Shown here one piece after another: positions 10,751-19,487 of a stretch of 60,854 nt of DNA; within the stretch, counting starts at the first letter, position 1, and each line of letters starts with the position of its first letter. Position numbers and translations under genes: made by a program. Location of the stretch: contig CALMMC010000150.1 of NCBI GenBank assembly GCA_937868205.1, positions 1 to 60,854 of the forward strand, given 5' to 3'. The notes below the pieces were generated by a model, which was given only the letters and a program-made list of their open reading frames with translations, was not told the DNA's origin and did not search any database. This DNA is from JAAZPG01 sp012797375. GTDB lineage: Bacteria; Acidobacteriota; Aminicenantia; Aminicenantales; UBA4085.

Positions 10751-11665
10751 ATGGCCGCGTTTATTGATTCCTGGATCAGGCGCCTAACGGCCCCGGACAT
10801 TCCCGCGGCCGTCTTCCATGTCGCCCGTGGATCCCTCGGCGGTCTGCGCCGCGCCCGCCAATCCGCGTCGGTGAAAAGCTCCGTCGTCCGGAGCCTTCCG
10901 GCCGGTCTCGTGGAGCCGTCGTTCGACAAGCCGAATCTTCCCCGGCCGGAGGAGTTTCAATCGGCGGTCAAGGACGCCGTCCGCCGGATCGGGTCGCCGG
11001 AAGGACCGGTCGCCCTCCTCCTTCCGGAAACGTCCGTTAAAACCGTCCTCCTGAGCTTCGACTCGCTGCCGCCCGCTCCCGACGAGCGGGAAAAGATCAT
11101 CCGCTGGCGGCTGGCCCGGACGCTCCCGCTGCCCCCGGCCGAGACGCGGTTGTCGTTCGCCGTCAGCCGGACAAACGGCCGGGCCCGGGCGTTTTGCGTC
11201 CTGGCCGCCGCCGGAGTCGTCCGGGAATACGAAAAGGCGTTCGCCGCGGCCGGGCTGGATGTCCGAACAGTCGGCCTTCCGACGCCGGCCCTGCTCGGCT
11301 GCCTGCCGAAAAACGGACCGGCGAACCAGGTAATCGTCAACATCGAGGAGGATTATTTCGCCGCCCTGGCGATTCTCGACGGCGGACCGGCGCTGTTCCG
11401 GGTGAAGCCCCTCTCGACGGGGAATTTATGGGAAGAAGCGGCCGAGGAAACCGCGGCCACCCTCCGTTTCCTCGAGGACCGGGAAAAGAAGGAAATCGAA
11501 AGCGTCTGGCTGCGGCCGGCCGCGGGCGGGGATGCCGGGACGGGCGCGGCCCTCATCCAAAGCCGCGTTTCCCGTCCCGTCCGGATTCTGCCGGGCGACG
11601 GATCGACGGGGATTCCGCCGGCCGACCGGATCCGCCTGGCCCCCCTTCTTGGACAGATCTCATGA
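10751..11665 (+). CDS. pilM: PilM-like actin-fold pilus assembly protein
   Basis: A 304-residue protein in the position of PilM. VALLLPETSVKTVLLSFDSLP, the following WRLARTLPLPPAE and the VIVNIEEDYFAALAI stretch resemble the actin-like ATPase fold of PilM and the cytoplasmic part of GspL. PilM docks to the N-terminal tail of PilN on the cytoplasmic face. Its stop overlaps the next gene's start as ATGA (11662-11665), consistent with a PilM-PilN complex made from one transcript. Similarity is weak enough that the name rests partly on gene order. Confidence 0.8.
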   Translation: MAAFIDSWIRRLTAPDIPAAVFHVARGSLGGLRRARQSASVKSSVVRSLPAGLVEPSFDKPNLPRPEEFQSAVKDAVRRIGSPEGPVALLLPETSVKTVLLSFDSLPPAPDEREKIIRWRLARTLPLPPAETRLSFAVSRTNGRARAFCVLAAAGVVREYEKAFAAAGLDVRTVGLPTPALLGCLPKNGPANQVIVNIEEDYFAALAILDGGPALFRVKPLSTGNLWEEAAEETAATLRFLEDREKKEIESVWLRPAAGGDAGTGAALIQSRVSRPVRILPGDGSTGIPPADRIRLAPLLGQIS

Positions 11666-12225
11666 ACGGCGGCCTGCGCCTTCCGATCAACCTGGCCACC
11701 CGGCCGCTGCGGAACCGGCGCTTGTTCCGGGCGGCGGTCGGGATTCCGGTGGTCCTTTTTCTTCTCTTCGGCGGGGGGGCGGGGGTCCTTCTCCTCCATT
11801 CGACCGCCCGCCTGAGGGCCGACGAGCGGACCCGGGCCGAGCTCGAGCGCCGCATCCAATCGGCCGGACGCGAACGAGCGGATAAAACCGGGCAGAGCCA
11901 GACGATGAGGAAACGGGATTCCGAGCTCGTCGACGTGGTCAACGGCGTCATCGTCCGGAAGAATTTTTCCTGGGTGGGGCTTTTCTCCCGCTTGGAACAA
12001 GCCCTGCCGCCGCAGTGCTCGATCGTCTCGCTCAGCCCGCTTCAGCTGACCGAAACAGGGCTTCGGGTCAACATGAAAGTCATTACTCCGGGCCTGCCCG
12101 GCCTTCTGGTCTTGATTGAAAACCTGACGGCCCGGGGTTTCAAGGACGTGGTTCTGCGGGATGAGCTGACGGGCGGCGGCCGGCTCATCTGCGAAATCGG
12201 ATTTGATTATAATGGAACTCTTTGA
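11662..12225 (+). CDS. pilN: PilN-like inner-membrane assembly protein
   Basis: Starting at the ATG at 11662, the 187-residue product begins with a short cytoplasmic segment containing LPINLATRPLRNRR. This is the INL-type PilN tail that binds PilM. A single membrane helix (about 24-45), a helical stretch, and a periplasmic ferredoxin-like domain (from NFSWVGLFSRLEQALPPQCS) follow. This order matches PilN / GspL C-terminal proteins that form the alignment complex with PilO and PilP. The start overlaps the pilM-like stop; longer in-frame starts upstream would run through pilM. Confidence 0.85.
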   Translation: MNGGLRLPINLATRPLRNRRLFRAAVGIPVVLFLLFGGGAGVLLLHSTARLRADERTRAELERRIQSAGRERADKTGQSQTMRKRDSELVDVVNGVIVRKNFSWVGLFSRLEQALPPQCSIVSLSPLQLTETGLRVNMKVITPGLPGLLVLIENLTARGFKDVVLRDELTGGGRLICEIGFDYNGTL

Positions 12226-12766
12226 CCTCTTGGACGAAGGCGAGCGCCGGATCGTTTCCATCGCGGCCGTCGTCTGCGCCGCGGTGTTCGCCGTTCTTCT
12301 CGTGTTCGGGGTCAGGGCTTGGCTGAACGCCGGCCGGGCGTCCGCCCGGCGGGCGGCGGTCGAGACGGAGTGGCGGGCGGCCGACCAGGCCCGGAAGGCC
12401 GCCGTCGCCGAATGGAGCCGTTGGGACGGGGCCTCGGCCGACGTCCGGGAGCTCCGCGGGACGTGGCTGTACGACCGGGGGAGGGGAATCCAGACGATGC
12501 GCTCCGACCTGGCCGATGTTTTAAAAAAGGCGGGCGCGTCGGTCCCGGAAATCACGTACGGGGAATCCGAGGTGGTCAAGAACCGGATGCGGCGGTACAC
12601 CGTCGGCTTCCATTGGGCCGGTTCTTATCCCGCTTTCCGCCGGCTCTTGGAAACCCTCGAGGCCCATCCCCGGGCGCTGTTCGTCTCCAAGGTGGATTTC
12701 CGGGTCATCGTCGAGGGACACTTGGAAGCCGGCGTCACGCTGGAAGGATATGCCGTCGATGAATAA
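12212..12766 (+). CDS. pilO: PilO-like inner-membrane assembly protein
   Basis: A 184-residue protein with an N-terminal cytoplasmic stub, one membrane helix (about 14-34), a coiled region, then a periplasmic domain with SYPAFRRLLETLEAHPRALFV, typical of PilO/GspM ferredoxin-like domains. It would pair with the PilN-like protein. I use the ATG at 12212, which overlaps the pilN-like stop by 14 nt; a TTG three codons upstream is also possible. The name depends on gene order as much as on sequence. Confidence 0.8.
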   Translation: MELFDLLDEGERRIVSIAAVVCAAVFAVLLVFGVRAWLNAGRASARRAAVETEWRAADQARKAAVAEWSRWDGASADVRELRGTWLYDRGRGIQTMRSDLADVLKKAGASVPEITYGESEVVKNRMRRYTVGFHWAGSYPAFRRLLETLEAHPRALFVSKVDFRVIVEGHLEAGVTLEGYAVDE

Positions 12767-13229
12767 GCCTGACCGGCGGGGAATCGTGTTTGTCGCCGCC
12801 GTGCTCTGCCTCGGGGCCCTGGCGGCGGCCGGTCCGGATGACCGCCCGCCCCTGATCCGCCGGGATCTTCTCCGAAAAGAAGCCCCGGTTTTTCCGAAGA
12901 TCGTCCGCGATCCGTTTTCGACGGTCGTCTTCATCGTCGACTCCGGCGAAAGCGGGGAGCCTTCGGATTTGACGGGGAAGGAGCTGTCCCCGGCTGAGAC
13001 GCCGCCGCCTCCCCCTCCCCCGGTCGTCCGCTACATCGGATTCGCCCGGTACGCCGCTCCCGGCCCGCCGGCGGCCATCCTCGTGATCAACGACCGTCCC
13101 TGGGCCCTGGCCGAAGGCGAAACCGCCCCCAACGGCTGGACGGCCCTCAAGATCACGGACAAGGAGATCACCTTGCGAAGCCCGGAAGGGAATACGCTGG
13201 TGTTCCTTTATGAAGGAGAACGCCCATGA
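12759..13229 (+). CDS. pilP: PilP-like periplasmic/lipid-side assembly protein
   Basis: A 156-residue secreted protein: basic start, hydrophobic signal (about 8-22), a Pro-rich linker (seven consecutive prolines) and a small C-terminal beta domain (VRYIGFARY to LVFLYEGERP) like the homology region of PilP and GspC that contacts the secretin N-domains. Two ATGs are available; the second (12759) is chosen because AAGGA lies 10 nt upstream of it and only about 1 nt upstream of the first (12750). It overlaps pilO by 8 nt, and its stop overlaps the secretin start. Confidence 0.75.
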   Translation: MNKPDRRGIVFVAAVLCLGALAAAGPDDRPPLIRRDLLRKEAPVFPKIVRDPFSTVVFIVDSGESGEPSDLTGKELSPAETPPPPPPPVVRYIGFARYAAPGPPAAILVINDRPWALAEGETAPNGWTALKITDKEITLRSPEGNTLVFLYEGERP

Positions 13230-15376
13230 AAAAAGCGACCGCGCTGGCGATCCTCGTTCTTTTGACCGCCGCGGCCTGCGCGACCATCAGCCCCGTCTAT
13301 CATCAGGGCGTTCGGGCGGAAATCGCCCAGAATTGGGACGAGGCGATCGCTCTTTACGAGAAAGCCGCCCTCATGAATCCCAAGGAACCCGCGTACCGGC
13401 TGGCTCTGGCCCAGGTGAAGGTCAAAGCCGGCTTGTTCTTCACGGATGAGGCCCGCCGCCTTCTCGCCTTGGGGGAAAAGGACGCGGCCGCCGCGGCCTA
13501 TGCCAAGGCGGTGAGCTACAATCCCCGCGATTCCGCCCTCCTTTTTGAGGCCAAGCAGGCCCTCTCGCCCGAGACGAAGAAGGACGCCGGTCCGTCGAAA
13601 ATCGAGTTTCCGATCAAGCTCAAGGTCCGGGAAGGGGCGCTCGATCTCCGCCTGTCGGCGGAAACGTCCCTGCGGGCGGTCCTCCAATCCCTGGGCCGGG
13701 CCGGGCGGGTCAACATCATTTTCGATGAGGCGTTCCGGGACGTCCCCTTTCAGACCGATTTCACGAATGTGACCTTCGAACAAGCCCTGGGAACAGTCTG
13801 CCAGGCGACCAAGAATTTCTACCGGATCATCGACGAGCGGACGGTCATCATCGTCCCCGACCAGCCGGCCAAGCGGCTTCAATATGAAGTGAGCTGCATC
13901 CGGACGTTCTACTTGTCCAATGCCCAGGCCCAAGAGATGACCGCCTCCCTGACCAACATGCTCCGCGGCGCGGCCAAGATCCCCTTGATCTTCTTCGACA
14001 AGGATCTCAACAGCGTCACGATCCGGGACACGCCTCAGGTCATCGAGCTGGCCGAAAAGCTCATCCGGATCTGGGACAAGCCCAAGGGCGAGGTCGTCAT
14101 CGACATGGAGCTTTTGGAGGTTTCCCGGACGCGGCTCCGTCAGCTGGGCTTGTCGCTCGACCAGAATAAAGTCGGCTTGAGATACGGGGCGCCGCTGGCC
14201 GAGAATTCGTCGTCCGCCGGCTGGGAGCAGCTCTCGAAGATCGATTTATCCAAGAGCGAAAATTATTTCGTGAACCTGCCGGTCGCCTATCTCCAGTTTC
14301 TCGAGACCGATTCGGACACAAAGATCGTCGCCCAGCCGCGCCTGCGGGGGCTGGCCGACGAGGAAATCCACCAGCTCGTCGGCGAGAAGGTCCCCGTCCC
14401 CAAGACGACGTGGAATCCCATCGCCGCCGGCGGCTACAGCCAGCAGCCGGTGACGTCCTACGATTACCAGGACGTCGGGATCGACATCACGTTCACCCCC
14501 CGGGTTCATCTGGAGAAGGAAGTGACCCTGGCCATGGAGCTCAAGATTACCTCGCTCGGGGGAAAGGGATACGCCGATCTGCCGATCATCAACACCCGCG
14601 AGCTCAAGGGAACGCTCCGCCTGCGGGACGGCGAGACGACGATGTTCGCCGGCCTCCTCCGCGACGCGGAGCGGAAATCCCTCTCCGGCATCCCCTTCCT
14701 GAAGAACCTTCCGGGGATCGGCCGGCTGTTCGGGGCGGAGGACACGACCATCGAGCAGACGGACATCATCATGACCATCACGCCTCACATCGTCCGGACC
14801 GTCCCGATCGGAGCGGAGGATGAACAAGTCCTTTGGGTGGATATCAACGCTTCCGGATCCGGAAGCCGCGGCGAGGCCGAGGCGGAAGAAGAGATCTTCC
14901 CGGAATCGGACCTCGAAGAGGAAGTCCGGCTCCAACCCCGCCCGCGGCCGGGAAGCGAAAGACGCAACGTCATCCTTCTCGGGCCGGCCAATATGGAAGT
15001 CCCCGCCGGCCGGGAATTCCGGATGACTGTCGGCGTTCTCACCGAGGCCGAGATCGGGTCGGCCGCCGTAACCCTCAGTTTCAATCCCAGCGTGCTGGCC
15101 GTGAAAAGCGTTCAGGACGGGGGATTGGGCCGGTCGCTGGGAGAGAACGCCCCGTTTCTTCAGAACTACGACAACGGCTCCGGGACGTGCACGATCGGTT
15201 TCACGAGCCCGGTCGCCGGGAAGGGCGTGCGCCGGGGCGGCACCCTGGCCGCGATTGTTTTCGAGGCCAAAGCCGCCGGGGAATCGGTCGTGGCCGTGAG
15301 CCAGAGCCTGGTGACGGATCCGTCCGGCCAAAACCTCGACTTTCAGATCAACCAGGCGCGGATCCGGGTCCGCTAG
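13226..15376 (+). CDS. pilQ: PilQ/GspD-type secretin with C-terminal cohesin-like domain
   Basis: A 716-residue outer-membrane secretin. An N-terminal lipoprotein-like signal (LLTAAAC) precedes a TPR-like helical region (about 30-110), STN/secretin N-domains (about 125-285, with VNIIFDEAFRDVPF and FYLSNAQAQEMTASL), and the secretin barrel domain (about 295-545) with the family hallmark VPVPKTTW, the QDVGIDITFTPRV strand and LSGIPFLKNLPGIGRLF. After an acidic/basic linker, about 138 residues (579-716) look like a cohesin-type beta sandwich (VTLSFNPSVLAVKSVQDG...GTLAAIVFEAKA). A canonical PilQ ends with the secretin domain. The ATGA overlap with pilP makes it the last gene of the pilus operon. 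Confidence 0.93.
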   Translation: MKKATALAILVLLTAAACATISPVYHQGVRAEIAQNWDEAIALYEKAALMNPKEPAYRLALAQVKVKAGLFFTDEARRLLALGEKDAAAAAYAKAVSYNPRDSALLFEAKQALSPETKKDAGPSKIEFPIKLKVREGALDLRLSAETSLRAVLQSLGRAGRVNIIFDEAFRDVPFQTDFTNVTFEQALGTVCQATKNFYRIIDERTVIIVPDQPAKRLQYEVSCIRTFYLSNAQAQEMTASLTNMLRGAAKIPLIFFDKDLNSVTIRDTPQVIELAEKLIRIWDKPKGEVVIDMELLEVSRTRLRQLGLSLDQNKVGLRYGAPLAENSSSAGWEQLSKIDLSKSENYFVNLPVAYLQFLETDSDTKIVAQPRLRGLADEEIHQLVGEKVPVPKTTWNPIAAGGYSQQPVTSYDYQDVGIDITFTPRVHLEKEVTLAMELKITSLGGKGYADLPIINTRELKGTLRLRDGETTMFAGLLRDAERKSLSGIPFLKNLPGIGRLFGAEDTTIEQTDIIMTITPHIVRTVPIGAEDEQVLWVDINASGSGSRGEAEAEEEIFPESDLEEEVRLQPRPRPGSERRNVILLGPANMEVPAGREFRMTVGVLTEAEIGSAAVTLSFNPSVLAVKSVQDGGLGRSLGENAPFLQNYDNGSGTCTIGFTSPVAGKGVRRGGTLAAIVFEAKAAGESVVAVSQSLVTDPSGQNLDFQINQARIRVR

Positions 15377-15413
15377 GGTCCGGACGGACGGAGGGCGCCG
15401 GACCGGCGGACCG

Positions 15414-15941
15414 ATGATCACGATTCTGACGGGACCGGTCGGCGGCGGAAAAACCACGTTTTTGAAAGCCGTCGTCGGCCGCCTGGCGGCGCTCGGGCGG
15501 CCGCCCGACGGCTATCTCAGCGAGCGGGCGGGGGACGGCCGTCCGGCGCCCGGCTATGATCTCCTGGACCTGCGCACCGGCCGGCGGATTCCTTTTCTTC
15601 GAATCGCGGGGGCCGCGGACGGCCTCCGGACGGGCGCCTTTGATGTTCTTCCCGGCGGCCTGGCCGCAGCCGCGGATATCATCGGCCGAAGCGATCCCTC
15701 CCGTCTGCTTATCATCGATGAGCTCGGCCGCTTGGAGCTTGGCGGGAGGGGCGTTTGGCCGGCGGCCGCCCCGGTCTTCGCCGACGCCCGGAGGTCCTGC
15801 CTCGTCGTCGTCCGGGACACGTTGATGGAGGATTTCCAAAAGCGCTGGCCGGCGAGGATTGCGGTTGCGGTCGTTCCGCTGCCTCCCTCGCGTGATCCGG
15901 AAATTCTCATCCGCGCCCTCCCGGCGGGGAATCGCCTATGA
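15414..15941 (+). CDS. THEP1-type nucleoside triphosphatase (NTPase_1 family)
   Basis: A 175-residue P-loop protein: Walker A at residues 6-13 (GPVGGGKT), Walker B LLIIDELGRLEL around residue 100, and a conserved GY(L)SER block after the P-loop as in the archaeal/bacterial THEP1 family. Family members hydrolyse NTPs in vitro; their biological role is not settled. Here it overlaps by ATGA with the MoaD-like gene and lies two genes upstream of an aldehyde ferredoxin oxidoreductase. That suggests a role in cofactor handling for that enzyme, which is inference from context. It starts 37 nt after the secretin stop. Confidence 0.85.
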   Translation: MITILTGPVGGGKTTFLKAVVGRLAALGRPPDGYLSERAGDGRPAPGYDLLDLRTGRRIPFLRIAGAADGLRTGAFDVLPGGLAAAADIIGRSDPSRLLIIDELGRLELGGRGVWPAAAPVFADARRSCLVVVRDTLMEDFQKRWPARIAVAVVPLPPSRDPEILIRALPAGNRL

Positions 15942-16255
15942 AAGGACCCGGCCGGACGACCATGACCGTGCGGGTCAGGTTTTTCGCCGCGTTCCGGCAG
16001 ACGTTCGGCGGCAAGGAAAGGATTTTCGAGCTCGAGGAGGGGACGACCCTCGGCTGCCTCTTGGAACGGCTAGGGGATTCCTCCGCCCGCCGGGCCGAGC
16101 TTTTCGCCGCCCCGGAGGCCGGAAAGCCTCCCGCTCTCCACCCTCATATCGTCGTCATGGTCAACGGAGAGAACGCGTCCGCCCGGGGCGGATGGAACGG
16201 GGAGCTGCGGGCGGGCGACACGGTCGCCGTTTTCCCCTTGATGGGAGGGGGATGA
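15938..16255 (+). CDS. MoaD/ThiS-like sulfur carrier protein
   Basis: A 105-residue ubiquitin-fold protein (VRVRFFAAFRQTFGG at the start, VMVNGENA before the last strand) ending in FPLMGGG. The terminal Gly-Gly is where MoaD is adenylated and thiocarboxylated during molybdopterin synthesis. A dedicated MoaD-like gene next to a tungsten/molybdenum oxidoreductase is a recurring arrangement and points to pterin cofactor supply for the enzyme encoded next. Two starts are possible: 15938 (ATGA overlap with the NTPase) or the ATG at 15962. I keep the overlapping one, though the shorter form starts nearer the first beta strand. Confidence 0.88.
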   Translation: MKGPGRTTMTVRVRFFAAFRQTFGGKERIFELEEGTTLGCLLERLGDSSARRAELFAAPEAGKPPALHPHIVVMVNGENASARGGWNGELRAGDTVAVFPLMGGG

Positions 16256-16273
16256 ATTGGGTATCCTGAACCG

Positions 16274-18136
16274 ATGAGCGGTTCGTCCTTCGGTTTTTTC
16301 GGCCGGTACCTTGAAATCGATTTGACGTCGGCCGCCGTCCGCGTCCGTCCCCTCGACGCCGATCTCGTTGCCAATTACATCGGCGGCCGCGGCCTGGCCA
16401 CTCGTCTCTTTCGCGATGAGGCCGATCCGGCCGCCGATCCCCTCGAGCCCGGGAACGTCATCGTCATCGCCGCCTCCCCGCTCGTCGGGACGAACGCCCC
16501 CACGGCGGCCCGCGGCCACATGGTCTTTCACTCGCCGCTTTCGGGCTTGATCGGGACGTCGAATTCCGGCGGAAGCTGGGGATTCGCCTTCAAGGCCACG
16601 GGCCACGACGCCCTGGTCATCAAGGGAAAAGCGCCGGAGCCGGTCTGGATCGACATCACGCCGGCGGGCGCGGCGATCCACCCGGCCGGGACGCTTTGGG
16701 GGGAGGACATCCACGCGACGACGGACGCCCTGACCTCCGGGTTCAGCCCGGCCGACCGGCCGCGCGTCCTCTGCATCGGTCCGGCCGGGGAGAATCTCGT
16801 CCGGTTCGCCGACGTGGCCAATGACCGCAACCGGGTTTACGGGCGCGGCGGACCGGGCGCGGTCTGGGGTTCAAAAAACCTGAAGGCGGTCCGCGTCTCC
16901 GGAAAGGAAAAAATCCGGATCCGGGATCCCGAGCGCTACAAGTCGGGATATGATCAGGCGTTCCATCTCCTGCGGCAGGCCCCGGTGACCAAGCGGCTCC
17001 TGCGCGAACTCGGGACGGCCGGCCTGGTCGAGCTCATCAACGTCATCGGGATGCTGCCCCGCCGCAATTTCCAGGATTGCGCTCACCGGGACGAGGACCT
17101 GGAGCGGATCTCGGGCGAAACCATCGCCCGGACCATTCTGGAGCGAGCCGCCGGCTGCCATCTCTGTCCCATCGGCTGTCAGCGCCGCACCCGGATCGTC
17201 CGGGCGGGATCGCCGGACGAATCCGGAGAGGGTCCGGAGTACGAAACCGTCGTCCTGATGGGGCCGGTCTGCGACGTCTACGACCTGGCGGCCATCACGA
17301 CGGCCAATTACCGCTGCAACGAGCTGGGTTTGGACACGATCAGCTTCGGCGGAACGGTCGCCTGCGCCATGGAGCTGGCCGAGGCCGGCGCCCTGCCGCC
17401 GGGTTTCGACGGCGGCCGGGGACTGCGCTTCGGAAACGCCGCCGTCCTGGAGCGGCTGGCCGTCGATGTCGCCCATCGCCTGGGGCCGGGGGATCTTTTA
17501 GCCGAGGGATCCTGGCGGCTGGCCTCGAGCTGCGGCCATCCCGAGGCGTCCATGTCGGTCAAACGGATGGAGATCCCGGCATACGATCCCCGGGCTTCGT
17601 TCACCCAAGCGTTGGGTTACATGACCTCGCCGTCGGGAGCCTGTCATCTTCGCGGCGGCTATGCCGTTTCCCTGGCGTTTTTCGGGGGGGCCAAGGAAAT
17701 CCCCCGCTTCAGCCTCCTCCAGTCCCCGATCGCCATTAGGAACATGCAGAATATCGGAATCCTCCAGGACAGCCTGGGCGTCTGCCGTTTCACCGGGTAC
17801 GCCTTCGGGAGCGATCCCTGGTCGCGGATGCTCTCCGGGGCGACCGGCATGGATTTTTCGGTCGCCCGCCTCGAGGAGATCGCCAACCGGATCGCCGACC
17901 TTGAGCGCCTGTTCAACCTGGAGGCCGGGGCCGTTCCAGCTGACGACGCGCTCCCGGCCCGGTTCGCCGAATCGCCGGTCGTCGTCGCCGGAGAAAACCG
18001 GATCGTCAGCCGGGAAACCCAGGAGCGGATGCGCCGGGATTATTACCAAGTCCGCGGCTGGGACGCGAACGGCCGTCCGGCCGCCGGGCCGAGGCCGCCG
18101 CGCCGTCTCGATCCACCCGAAGGGAGGCGGCCATGA
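16274..18136 (+). CDS. Aldehyde ferredoxin oxidoreductase family protein (tungstopterin enzyme)
   Basis: A 620-residue enzyme of the AOR family, the usual length. Three cysteines of the [4Fe-4S] site occur as CHLCPIGC (C295, C298, C302) and the fourth as LGVCRFTG (C504). The pterin-binding stretch NELGLDTIS (about 349-357) and the N-terminal YIGGRGLATRLF and GTSNSGGSWG blocks are all typical. These enzymes oxidise aldehydes to carboxylates with ferredoxin in anaerobes, using W or Mo. The aldehyde is unknown; the overlapping class II aldolase gene downstream suggests the substrate comes from, or goes to, an aldol cleavage step. Confidence 0.93.
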   Translation: MSGSSFGFFGRYLEIDLTSAAVRVRPLDADLVANYIGGRGLATRLFRDEADPAADPLEPGNVIVIAASPLVGTNAPTAARGHMVFHSPLSGLIGTSNSGGSWGFAFKATGHDALVIKGKAPEPVWIDITPAGAAIHPAGTLWGEDIHATTDALTSGFSPADRPRVLCIGPAGENLVRFADVANDRNRVYGRGGPGAVWGSKNLKAVRVSGKEKIRIRDPERYKSGYDQAFHLLRQAPVTKRLLRELGTAGLVELINVIGMLPRRNFQDCAHRDEDLERISGETIARTILERAAGCHLCPIGCQRRTRIVRAGSPDESGEGPEYETVVLMGPVCDVYDLAAITTANYRCNELGLDTISFGGTVACAMELAEAGALPPGFDGGRGLRFGNAAVLERLAVDVAHRLGPGDLLAEGSWRLASSCGHPEASMSVKRMEIPAYDPRASFTQALGYMTSPSGACHLRGGYAVSLAFFGGAKEIPRFSLLQSPIAIRNMQNIGILQDSLGVCRFTGYAFGSDPWSRMLSGATGMDFSVARLEEIANRIADLERLFNLEAGAVPADDALPARFAESPVVVAGENRIVSRETQERMRRDYYQVRGWDANGRPAAGPRPPRRLDPPEGRRP

Positions 18137-19455
18137 GCCCTCGAAACTGGACCGCGACCGAGGAGATCTTCCGGCTGTTTCAGGCGGTCGGACGGGCGTC
18201 CCTTCTGGCCGACATCCAAGACAGCCATTCCGGCAATATGGCCGTCAAGGTCAAGGGCGAGGACGGATCCGACGTCATCGTCATCACCGCGGCCGGTTCC
18301 CAGAAGGGCGATCTCGAGCCGGAGCAGATCTGCTTCCTTTCGGCGACGGAAACGGATTACGGCTACTACAAGGCGTCCTCCGAGACCGACATCCATCAGC
18401 GGATCCTCCGCCTCCCTGGCGTCGGCGCCTCCATGCACGCCCATACGAAGGAGCTGGCGATCGCCACCCTGGACGACGAGCCGAAGCCCGCTCGGCCGCC
18501 GGATTTCGTTCCCATCGATCCCTTGGGCCGGCACGTCCTCGGGGAGCGGGTGGCGGTCGACTGGTTCGCCGTGCCGAGCGGCTCGCCGGAGATGGCCGAA
18601 ACGGTGCCGTGGCGCCTGGCCGGCCGGCCGGTGACGACGATCCAAGGCCATGGGACGTTCGCCCGGGGCCGGACGCTCCAGGAGGCTTTTTTTCTTCTGG
18701 CCGCGGCCGACAACGCCGGGAAGGTCGTCAACGCCGCCCGGCGGCTGAAGGTGGACGTGGAAGGGCTTCGGGCCGGAATGCTCGCCCGGCCCTCGGACTT
18801 CTTCGTCCGGCCGCCCGATCCCTACGCGGTCGAGGACGATGAGGCCTGCGATTTCCCCGAGGAGACCGAAATCCTTAAGGAATTCCGCAAGGCCGGGGCC
18901 AGGATCTTCGAATCGTTCCTCTCGCCGTTCCACACCGGTTCGATGTCGGTCCGCGGGGTCGGCGATCTGCTGTACGCCCCGAAGGCGTCGATGCCGCGCG
19001 GCCTTCCCGGGCCGCTGCGCCGGCGGCCGATCCGGCCGGAAGGAACCGACTCGCCCGAGCTGGCCCTTCATAAGGCGATCTACGCCGAATCGGATTTTCA
19101 GACGGTTATGCATTGCTGGCTGCCGGAGGCGGACGCTCACGCTTATTTCCGGTACCCGGGCGAGAAGACCGCGGCCGACCGGATCGTTCCGGTGGACGCC
19201 GAGGGCGGCTTCCAGTATCTCGTCATCCCCGTCCTGCCGGCGGATGCCGGCCCGGAGGCCCTGATCCGCGGCCTGCATGATTACAAAGTGGCCGTCATCC
19301 GGGGCGGCGGAGTCTGGGCGGCCGGTCACCAGTCGCTCTCGGAGGTCCTCCACCATCCGTCGTCGGTGAGGGAAATCTGTCTCTACCGGATCGGCGCCTT
19401 CGAGCGCGGCCTGGACCTGCGCCGGATGGAGCCCGCCAAGGCGAAAAAGTGGTAG
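18133..19455 (+). CDS. Double class II aldolase/adducin-domain protein
   Basis: A 440-residue protein containing two tandem class II aldolase/adducin domains. The first (about 8-215) keeps the expected active-site residues: SGNMAVK, Glu84 in SSETD, zinc histidines in MHAH (102, 104) and His173 in QGHGTF. The second (about 230-425) keeps the fold pattern (HTGSMSVRG, YAESDFQTVMH) but has HCW in place of HxH and IRGGGVW in place of the distal His, so its metal site looks lost. It overlaps the aldehyde oxidoreductase stop by 4 nt. Relatives cleave sugar phosphates such as fuculose-1-phosphate or act on methylthioribulose phosphate. No kinase or isomerase nearby fixes the substrate. Confidence 0.88.
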   Translation: MSPRNWTATEEIFRLFQAVGRASLLADIQDSHSGNMAVKVKGEDGSDVIVITAAGSQKGDLEPEQICFLSATETDYGYYKASSETDIHQRILRLPGVGASMHAHTKELAIATLDDEPKPARPPDFVPIDPLGRHVLGERVAVDWFAVPSGSPEMAETVPWRLAGRPVTTIQGHGTFARGRTLQEAFFLLAAADNAGKVVNAARRLKVDVEGLRAGMLARPSDFFVRPPDPYAVEDDEACDFPEETEILKEFRKAGARIFESFLSPFHTGSMSVRGVGDLLYAPKASMPRGLPGPLRRRPIRPEGTDSPELALHKAIYAESDFQTVMHCWLPEADAHAYFRYPGEKTAADRIVPVDAEGGFQYLVIPVLPADAGPEALIRGLHDYKVAVIRGGGVWAAGHQSLSEVLHHPSSVREICLYRIGAFERGLDLRRMEPAKAKKW

Positions 19456-19458
19456 AAT
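19450..19458 (+). promoter_or_regulatory. Extended -10 promoter for the prolyl oligopeptidase gene
   Basis: TGGTAGAAT (TGn followed by TAGAAT) overlaps the aldolase stop codon; no good -35 is visible. It would give a leader of about 25 nt containing the AAGGAG ribosome site at 19476-19481. Confidence 0.45.
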
Positions 19459-19487
19459 AAAAATATCCGTCCATCAAGGAGATTTTG

